64,000 bases of DNA from Rutidosis leptorrhynchoides (Eukaryota; Streptophyta; Magnoliopsida; Asterales; Asteraceae). The notes beneath the pieces were generated by a model. It was not told the origin of the DNA and searched no databases. It was given only the letters and a program-made list of their open reading frames with translations. How positions within the stretch are numbered: position 1 is the stretch's first letter; every line of letters begins with the position of its first letter. The stretch spans positions 223,521,501 through 223,585,500 of the forward strand of contig NC_092338.1 in assembly GCF_046630445.1 (NCBI RefSeq), given 5' to 3'. This document shows positions 56,501-64,000 of the stretch, piece by piece. Position numbers and translations under genes: made by a program.

Positions 56501-58411
56501 ATTTCTGTTTTAAATTACGCCTTAAATTCTTTTAATCAATATTCGAATATCAGGTACCATCAAGTCCACAACAAAAACAACCATGGACCGACAACATAAT
56601 CATACGGGCCACTATCAAACTCACGGCCCAAAGCTTTATATAAGCCCAAGATTAAAACCTAATTCGCTGTCTTTTATTGTTTCCAGCTTATACGAAAGAA
56701 AAAAAAAATATAAACGAAATAGACATTGGATTCTTTATATTAGTGGGGTGGTTAAAAAGGTTTATGGGGCACCTGCAACCCTACGTTTTATTTAAGGTAC
56801 TCCAATTTCTCATCATCTTTCATCTTTGTTATCCCAATCATCATCATCATCATCGATCTCTGCTGTAACAGAGACGATAGCAGGAACAGGTGTAAATAGT
56901 AACTAGGGTTGTGGTGGTGTTCGTAGGGTTGTGGTGGTCGATGAAGGTGTAACCGAAGGTGATTATTGGGGTTACATCCGGTACATATCTAGGTATATGT
57001 ATATGTAATTTTTAGAGAGTTAGAGAGATTTCATGTTGGTTTGAGATGAATTATTCGATGGTTGCAAGTGGTGGTGGTTTCGGGTTATACTCAAAATAAT
57101 TAACAAGTGGTGTTGGGTTGGGTTTGGCCACGCACAGAAAGACTGAAAAAAATACAGAAGAATAGGAGTAGTTTACAAATGGGTTTGGTTGAATATTATA
57201 CGAAACAATCTTGAGTGATTTATAATCGAGCAGTTAGTAGTAGTGGTTTACGATCAAAGAAGAAGGAGAGAACTGCAGCAGCTTATATTGATCTTGCTTG
57301 GTGATCGGTTACGGTTCACAGTAGCAGTAATTAACAACCTAATAGCAGTTGCAGTAGTCCGATGTTGTTTTAGGTTGTGATGGTGGTCGAAACACAGCAA
57401 CATATCAGTGGGTTCGCGTAGGAAAGCAGGTGGGTGTGAAGGTTGGCTAATTGATGGTGAGATTTCATAGTGGTGGCGAAATGGTTTGATTGAAATAGAA
57501 AATCTAAGTTAGTAATTAGGTTTGTGGTGATTTCAAGTGGTGATTTAGTGTGGGTTTGGGATGGTTGTGGGATTCATTGAAGGTGAAAGAGATAGGGTGT
57601 TCAAACGATGGGTGAATAAGAAAACAAAGTGGTAACCGTATGGTGGATTGCCGGAGTCGAGGATGATGATGAATTGGTGGAGGTTGTTCATGGGTTGCAG
57701 TTTAGACAGAAAGGGATTGGACAAGTGAGTTAGGGAGTGGTTTTCTTGGTGATGTGTTGATAACACTGAATTCCTTGCATAAATATATATACAGATAGGT
57801 ACATCATATAATATGCAAGTTGTTAATATTGATAAGATTATAAACGTGTTAAAATATATTTAAGGGATTTTAAAGTGCAAAAGTAACATACACAAATTCA
57901 ATTTCAATCATGCTAGGCACAGTATACTTAAATCATACACCGATTATCACGGATCTAAGTTATTGTGTTTAATATAATAATTATAATAATAATTATATTA
58001 TATTATAAATAAAAATCGTGTGATAATGATTCCTTACTTAAGTACTGCATAAATTTAAGGGGAAGTGTTTCGTGTCCAATGCTAAACAATTAAAATATAA
58101 AAGTGTTCCTAAAAATTCCAAATTTTTAGATTAAACACATTTAATTATATCACTCATTACCTGATTAAAAACTGATCATAAAGGTTCACTAATTTTTGTT
58201 TTTGGTTATATATACACATATACATACATTTATATATACACACATTTCCAAATAATGGTTCGTGAATCATCGGGATCAGTCGAAGGTCAAATGAATTATA
58301 CGAACATCTTTTCAAAATTTTCTAGACTCAACATTTCAGATTTTGCTTATCGTGACGAAAACATATAAAGATTAAGGTTTAAATTTGGTCGGAAATTTCC
58401 GGGTCGTTACA

Positions 58412-58427
58412 GTACCCACCCGTTAAA
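58412..58427 (-). promoter_or_regulatory. Polypurine tract of element C
   Basis: The sense strand reads TTTAACGGGTGGGTAC before the LTR start TGTAACGACC. It is followed, on the plus strand, by the AAATTTCG/CGAAATTT inverted repeat at 58429-58448. Confidence 0.75.
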
Positions 58428-61188
58428 GAAATTTCGTCCTCGAAATTTGGTAGAGGTTGTCATAAATAACAATAGGAATGTTTTCATGACGAATATGAGG
58501 TAATAATAGAGTTTTATCATTATTGGAAGATATAGATAAAACGATTCGATCATGTGAAGCGCACGAGTGAAGTTATCACAAAAGAATGAAATGAGTGAAT
58601 ATGGAATTGGTTTAACCAATGACGTGATTAGGATTGATTTCCAGAATTTAAGGGATTTAAAGAAAATCTTATGTATAAGATTTGGTTCTTCGACAATTTC
58701 GGAAACAGGATCTGCTTTGATTTAATGCGGTAATCTGTTTCGATTTCTTTGTCAGATATTTTACTATAAATCCACCTTCTTCCTTTCATTACTTCCATAC
58801 CTCACATCTCCTATTCTTCCTCCTCTAATTCATACCTTAAGGTATTCTTTAAAATGCTTCATCTCGTTCTGATTTTTGGTATACTTCTAACTTTCATATC
58901 TTTCATTCTTCTCTTTCATCTACCGCCAGAAGAATCTATTCACTTTTATCCTTTCCTTGGAATTATAATGTTTTTAATACTCCCGTGTCTTTACGTTGCA
59001 TTACGTATTGATATACACGGTTTGTAACTTCGGGATTGTTATCGGCCTTTGTATTCTTCATTATTCTTCAAAGCCTCATGCTTTCATTTTCTCTTCCCGA
59101 CTTCGAGTCAAGCGAGTATTGGTCCGAAATTTGCAGGTATGAAATTTGAAATGAACATAGCTAATGTTCTCAAAAAGAATTGGAAATGGCACGATTTTAT
59201 TTTGTCAAATCATCAGAATATCCTGTGAAAGACCGAATCATCAAGAATAATATTTTCTTGATATATTTAGAGATTAGATGGAATGTAAGAGCCGTGTAAC
59301 ATGGCACATGATGATGGTACTGTGAATCATCATATTCCATTATAAACTTAACATGGCTTACTATAATATAATGAAGTTGATCAAGTTTCATTATATTATA
59401 CTAATTCATGCATCAGTTCCTAACACTGCTTCAGAACATTCCTATTTTAAACTCGAAAGTTTTAGAACTTAGAAACTAACACAGTTTCCTTGGTATTGTA
59501 ACGCAGAAATTACGGAAGAATAAATGATCTCAGATAGGAATAGTTGTGAAAATATCTCCAGAAATATTGAGGATATTTACAATGAAAGGCATAATGATAT
59601 CGATGGATAACGAGGAAGATTTGTCTGTGAAGGTTTATAATAAGGAATAGGGTTCTTACTAACGATTTTAGCAGGCACTGAATCGTTTGGATTCTTTGAA
59701 AGTGGGTTCAGCCCTTGTGATTTATCCACAGCCTCTTTCATATTTTGCTCAATCCGTCTTACGGTTTCAATCCTTCTATTTTCTTAGCTTTACCACCATA
59801 CCATTCTTTATCATCAATCTTTTGATTGTTAAAGTCGTTTACAGTTTTTGCTGCTTCATCAGCTTTTCAAGAACTACTTCATAGTTTAGGGTGTTTTTCA
59901 GAAACTTCACATTCGAAATATGAAATTCTTAGGGATAAACATTTGCGATATAACTGGGAGAATTTCTACGAGATTTTCAAAATACTGGTTGCGGATTTCA
60001 CCAGAAAAATAACGAGTTGCTGGTACATCTGCTGATGATGTTGTGAAATATAAAAGGTTCTCCGGTAACGACGGCGAAAGGACAAGATATAAATATCGAG
60101 GTTATAATAGGAGTAGTCTCACTGAGAAGTCAAAGTGGAGCTGTGACAAAATTAGCTTTTTTGAAAAGGGATTGTAGGATTGTTTTTGCTAATAAATGGC
60201 AAAGGTTTCAACACGGTATGTGTTAAACTATAAATTTAGTTTCGAGGGTTTTTCGGGTGCATAACTGTATGCATGAATCTTTCTTCCATAGACGAGGTGC
60301 AGCTGGTTTAACTTCTCGATCGAGGTGTTTTCAAGAATCATGATAGGTTTGAACGCGGGTTGTAATCATCAAGATACAAATGAGGTTTAAGATGAAATCA
60401 AGTGGCAAATTTGAAGATTAGTTTTAGTTTCATATGTTATAATCAATCTTTTAATTCATTTTAATTATCCAAAGTTAGCAGTCCAATAGTCCGATTGTCC
60501 AATAGTCCAATGAATTTATATCTAAATTAAATATATAATATTCGAATTAATTAATACGTATCGTGACCCGTGTACCGGTCTCAGTGTCGATCACAACTCA
60601 AACCATATATATATTTTGGAATCAACTCCAACCCTGTATAGCCAACTCCCACCTTCACGTATAGAGTGTCTGCGGTTGTTCCGAAATATATATATAGATG
60701 GGTCGATATGATAAGTCGAAACCTTGCATACGTGTCTCGTTAATTAAAGTGCGTAAAATAAATAAATATATATCATGACCCATTATACAACGTGTTGTCT
60801 CAGAATTAATCCGACGTATTGTTGTACATGTGTCCCGACAGTATGTACAGTGCAGAAATTAAAATTGCGAGAATGTAAATTGCGATAAATTAAATGTTAG
60901 CCGGGAACAGTTAGCTAGGAACAGTTAGCGTGGATTCCTAACAATATTTTAATTTAATTATTTCGTCTGTTTTTAACAAATTTTATTTTGTCCAATGTTT
61001 TCTTCTTTATGCCACTTGTTGGATTCCGATAGGTCAAAATCCAAATATGAAATTGAACGAAAATGGATTCTGTGGTGAACGGATACGTATATCTATGGAT
61101 ACAAGTAGGATAGTGACTGACTGTTGAATCAGAGTCGAAGAATGTACCGTGTAGCTGATTAATGTGAAATCTAAATATTCCTCGGGTA
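58428..61188 (-). other. Non-coding interior of element C
   Basis: Here gag-pol would be expected, but no frame above about 70 codons and no retroelement motif was found on either strand. At 60561-60740 it contains a stretch similar to the LTR of A/B (6141-6320). Confidence 0.7.
60561..60740 (-). repeat. A/B-LTR-like segment inside element C
   Basis: Shared phrases in the same order include GATCACAACTCAAAC, TATATTTTGGAATCAAC, AACCCTGTATAG, TATAGAGTGTCT, GGTTGTTCCGAAATATATA and ATACGTGTCT. In A and B this segment lies in the LTR, while here it lies in the interior. Confidence 0.85.
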
Positions 61189-61204
61189 TTACCTACCCGT
61201 TAAA
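61189..61204 (-). promoter_or_regulatory. Internal PPT-like motif of element C
   Basis: The sense strand reads TTTAACGGGTAGGTAA, close to the C PPT (TTTAACGGGTGGGTAC). It lies downstream of the leader ORF in sense, as in A and B. Confidence 0.5.
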
Positions 61205-61437
61205 ATATTTTCACCATTAACAGTTTGTACAAAAGAATTTTAATTACAATCTTTATGAAAATATACTTGCATATATATTTTCTTCAGATGTAATCATGGA
61301 TTTAATGAGTCAATAAGATATTAAACTCATTTGATTTACCGTTAGTACTAGATTACATAATCTCTAAAACTTTAGAAATTACATAATCGCCATGTCGAGC
61401 GAAGATAATCGATGTAGAACGATTCGTAGAACGATGA

Positions 61438-61947
61438 TTATACTCGAGGTGCAGAATGAGATGGTGAGGCATGGATTGTTGAAACTTGGGTTATTGGTGG
61501 TACTGGTACCGTTGGTGCGGAAGCTGGTGATGTTACTGGTGTTGGTGATACTGCTGGTGCTTGCAAATTGTGTACCGTGCTCTCTAAAGTTAACACTCGA
61601 GCTCGGAGTTCTTTAACTTCTTTTACTAACCCTGGTTGGTTATCAGTGTGAGGTAAAGGTCGGATATCTTCTCTAGTTCCGTTAATGGTAGCCTCAAGAC
61701 GAAAAATTCTTGCAAAAAGGGTATAAACGGTGTTGCGAACAGGTTCGCCGGTGAGCGGGTCGAGCACTCCGACGTTTGGTGGTAAGTTCGGCTCGTGATA
61801 TGGAGTACCTTCTTCATTTCTCCATAGGGTAAGTATTTCGCGAACCCATCCCCACTTTCTAAAGAAATCACGGTAGTTGATCGGTTGGTGCGTTCCCGTC
61901 ACGCTATCTTCGGAGTCAGAAGAACTTGGTCGATTCGTAGAGGCCAT
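61438..61947 (-). CDS. Leader ORF of element C, unknown function
   Basis: This is an intact 169-codon frame starting MASTNRPSSSDSEDSV. The middle part (YRDFFRKWGWVREILTLW, VYTLFARIFRLEATINGT) may be helical. A short coiled-coil-like stretch (KEVKELRARVLTLESTVHNL) is followed by a Pro/Thr/Ser-rich tail. It lies 380 bp from the primer site, at the place of the leader ORFs in A and H. I do not recognise it. A gag-like N-terminal role or RNA-binding scaffold is only a guess. The first Met is preceded by non-coding sequence and is kept as the start. Confidence 0.6.
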   Translation of the reverse strand: MASTNRPSSSDSEDSVTGTHQPINYRDFFRKWGWVREILTLWRNEEGTPYHEPNLPPNVGVLDPLTGEPVRNTVYTLFARIFRLEATINGTREDIRPLPHTDNQPGLVKEVKELRARVLTLESTVHNLQAPAVSPTPVTSPASAPTVPVPPITQVSTIHASPSHSAPRV

Positions 61948-62326
61948 CGTACGCGATCACAGAAAATATTTTTGGTATGAAAAGCTTAGTGACAGCAAAT
62001 AATAGTTGGATGGTATTCTCAATGCATAATATGCATAGATATATATAGTACCAGGATCCCTTAAATTACGGAGAAATTTACGGAAGATATTAAGCAAAGT
62101 CTATCGTAATAGATACGCTAAGATATAAATTTGTCTATACCCTATCTATGCAATAAAGGCAGTAAGGCATGTCTAGACTTAGGAATGATTAGCAGGAAAT
62201 TTTTCCACTAGGAATGATATACCATACTTATAATATGCAGCTAAGGTCGAAGTCCAGACTCGCTAATGCATCCTGACAACTATCAGTTAGACACACTAAT
62301 GCAAGACCTGGTTCGCTAGGACCAAC

Positions 62327-62338
62327 GCTCTGATACCA
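62327..62338 (-). promoter_or_regulatory. Primer binding site of element C
   Basis: The sense strand reads TGGTATCAGAGC, a perfect initiator-Met site, two bases from the LTR. Confidence 0.9.
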
Positions 62339-63387
62339 ACTTTAACAACCCGTCCTTATCCACCTGGAAGAAGTCCTTAACATTTGGTCCCATTGCGATG
62401 ATCGACTCCAAGTAATGTCCTTAAAATGAGCAAATGCACAGCGGAAGACTTAATTCGTACCTGAGAATAACATGCTTTAAAACGTCAACATAAAGTTGGT
62501 GAGATATATAGGTTTGATGCTAGCAGCGTAATAACTATGGACCACAAGATTTTAAGTTTATACATAATACACTCTTCGTGTATAGAAAAGCAGTTGAGCA
62601 CTTGGTAACCATACTTAACTAAAAGTCACAGCAGCATACTCTTAAATAAACCCTACACCGTACCAAAGTGTAGTAACGAGAACGAAGTACTGTGCAACCG
62701 TTAAATGCTGGTCGTCCAGCCCGGTTGGGGATGTCAGCCCGATAGATCTATCAACAGGATTCGCGTTTACGCTCCTCACGTAATTAGCAGTCACCAAGTA
62801 TAAAGAGATATGCCATGGTACAACTCAACGTAGAATTTATTTTTGATCACTTGTGTCCATAACGTAAATCACTTATAAAAACAGCGCATGTATTCTCAGC
62901 CCAAAATATTTAGAGTTTAAAAGGGACTATATACTCACCTAATGTATTTTGTAGTAAAAATACATATAACATCATTGAACAAATATAGGGTTGGCCTCGG
63001 ATTCACGAACCTATATTATTTGCATATATGTTAACACTCATACTTGTAATCGAACAAATTTAGATATTTTTATTAATTGTTATTTTATTAACTTGCACGT
63101 TTTATTAATAACTAAATAAACTATATTTATTTTTTATATTCATTAAATAGATAATTAATATAATATAGTTTTATTAAATATATTTTTATATAACTAACTT
63201 TTATTCTAATAATAATAATAATACTAGTAGTAAAAATGATATTAATAATTTAAATAAAAATGATATCTTAAATGATAATGATAAAATGATAATTTTAATA
63301 AATAAAAATAATACCTTTAATAAATAAAAAAAAATAATCTTATTAATAATGATAATGAAAATAATAATTTCAATAATACTAACCATA

Positions 63388-63389
63388 TC

Positions 63390-63452
<63 letters not shown>
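63388..63452. repeat. (AAT)n in the right LTR of C
   Basis: About 21 uninterrupted units, roughly twice the number in the left LTR. The two LTRs were identical at insertion, so one has changed since. Confidence 0.9.
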
Positions 63453-63453
<1 letters not shown>

Positions 63454-63486
63454 GAATTTTACCTTAAAACACTAAAAAGATTTTAA

Positions 63487-63560
63487 ACTGCCTGGAACAG
63501 GACTCGAACCCGTGACCTCTCGATCACACGCACAAGCCCCTAACCCTTCTTCTACGATTT
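63487..63560 (-). ncRNA. tRNA-like sequence inside LTR C (right)
   Basis: This is the copy of 56427-56500. The T-arm keeps the B box GGTTCGAGTCC but one arm base is changed (CCTGT for CCCGT), which weakens the stem. Confidence 0.55.
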
Positions 63561-64000
63561 TATTTCTGTTTTAAATTACGCCTTAAATTCTTTTAATCAA
63601 TATTCGAATATCAGGTACCATCAAGTCCACAACAAAAACAACCATGGACCGACAACATAATCATACGGGCCACTATCAAACTCACGGCCCAAAGCTTTAT
63701 ATAAGGCCAAGATTAAAACCTAATTCGCTGTCTTTTATTGTTTCCAGCTTATACGAAAGAAAAAAAAATATAAACGAAATAGACATTGGATTCTTTATAT
63801 TAGTGGGGTGGTTAAAAAGGTTTATGGGGCACCTGCAACCCCACGTTTTATTTAAGGTACTCCAATTTCTCATCATCTTTCATCTTTGTTATCCCAATCA
63901 TCATCATCATCATCGATCTCTGCTGTAACAGAGACGATAGCAGGAACAGGTGTAAATAGTAACTAGGGTTGTGGTGGTGTTCGTAGGGTTGTGGTGGTCG

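Larger units (their letters stand above)
55317..58411 (-). repeat. 3' LTR of element C (about 3.1 kb)
   Basis: It runs from TTTAACAACCCGTCC to GGTCGTTACA (sense start TGTAACGACC). Features inside include paired blocks like those of A and H near 55430-55915, an AT-rich zone (56030-56400) with an AAT run, a tRNA-like piece (56427-56480) and a TATA-like site in sense (TATATAAA, about 56634-56641). No gene was found. Confidence 0.9.
55317..64000 (-). mobile_element. Long-LTR element C without gag-pol
   Basis: The order is 3' LTR (55317-58411), PPT, about 3.9 kb interior, primer site, and a 5' LTR that starts at 62341 and runs off the window. The interior has one leader-type ORF and no gag, RT or integrase. 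It inserted into the F-box gene of copy B. The left LTR starts TTTAAC, so the sense end is not the usual CA. Confidence 0.88.
62341..64000 (-). repeat. 5' LTR of element C, cut by window end
   Basis: It matches the left LTR from its first base (TTTAACAACCC), with few substitutions and a longer AAT run. It contains the paired blocks GAGAATAACATGC (62463-62475), GTGAGATATATAG (62499-62511), GCATGTATTCTC (62886-62897) and CTATATACTCAC (62927-62938). Confidence 0.92.

Noticed and set aside
56583-56868. Short plus-strand ORFs repeated at 63644-63928
   Set aside because: They repeat only because the LTR repeats; they are antisense to the element and lack motifs.

Overview
The window is plant nuclear DNA, from a eudicot and probably from Asteraceae, although the family is only a guess from the type of repeats. 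It holds one conserved host gene, FEN1, in a dense nest of LTR retrotransposons. Bacterial features are absent. Introns, Stowaway and hAT MITEs, Ty3 and Ty1 elements with plant-type primer sites, and degenerate plant telomere-like repeats all point to a plant chromosome.

Left cluster (1-32250). A four-level nest can be read from the junctions. An Athila/Tat-like element J (+, 26682-29577, with a 3' LTR starting at 29578) is split by H (-, LTR 15097-26681). H's LTR is split by D, a complete gag-only element with a perfect 5-bp target duplication (15680-24385). H's interior is split by E, a decayed Ty3 element (+, 8501-14144). E's gag is split by A, a Ty3 chromovirus (-, 1-8500). A second J-type LTR, K, lies in inverted orientation at about 31700-32247.

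Host gene (32847-43639). FEN1 (flap endonuclease 1) has 17 exons that sum to exactly 1152 nt, giving 383 aa with all catalytic acids and a PCNA-binding box. An E2F-type site lies about 100 bp upstream of the ATG, and two nested MITEs lie just beyond it. Intron 9 is about 6 kb long because a copia element (35818-40188) sits in it, apparently inside an older DUF4283/LINE-like fragment.

Right cluster (44197-64000). A decayed copia G (-) is split by F, a D-like LTR. F is split by B, a second copy of the A family with an intact 1522-codon gag-pol. B's F-box gene is split by C, a long-LTR element without gag-pol. The right ends of B and C lie outside the window.

Most notable observation: the A/B family carries a sense-strand F-box gene between the primer site and gag, followed by a second copy of its polypurine tract. 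A, C and H share an upstream leader ORF and paired complementary LTR blocks that look like conserved intron ends or a crossing fold. The D LTR holds a row of hairpins whose stems differ from unit to unit but stay self-complementary. All reading was done by eye; similarity searches and alignments were not possible.
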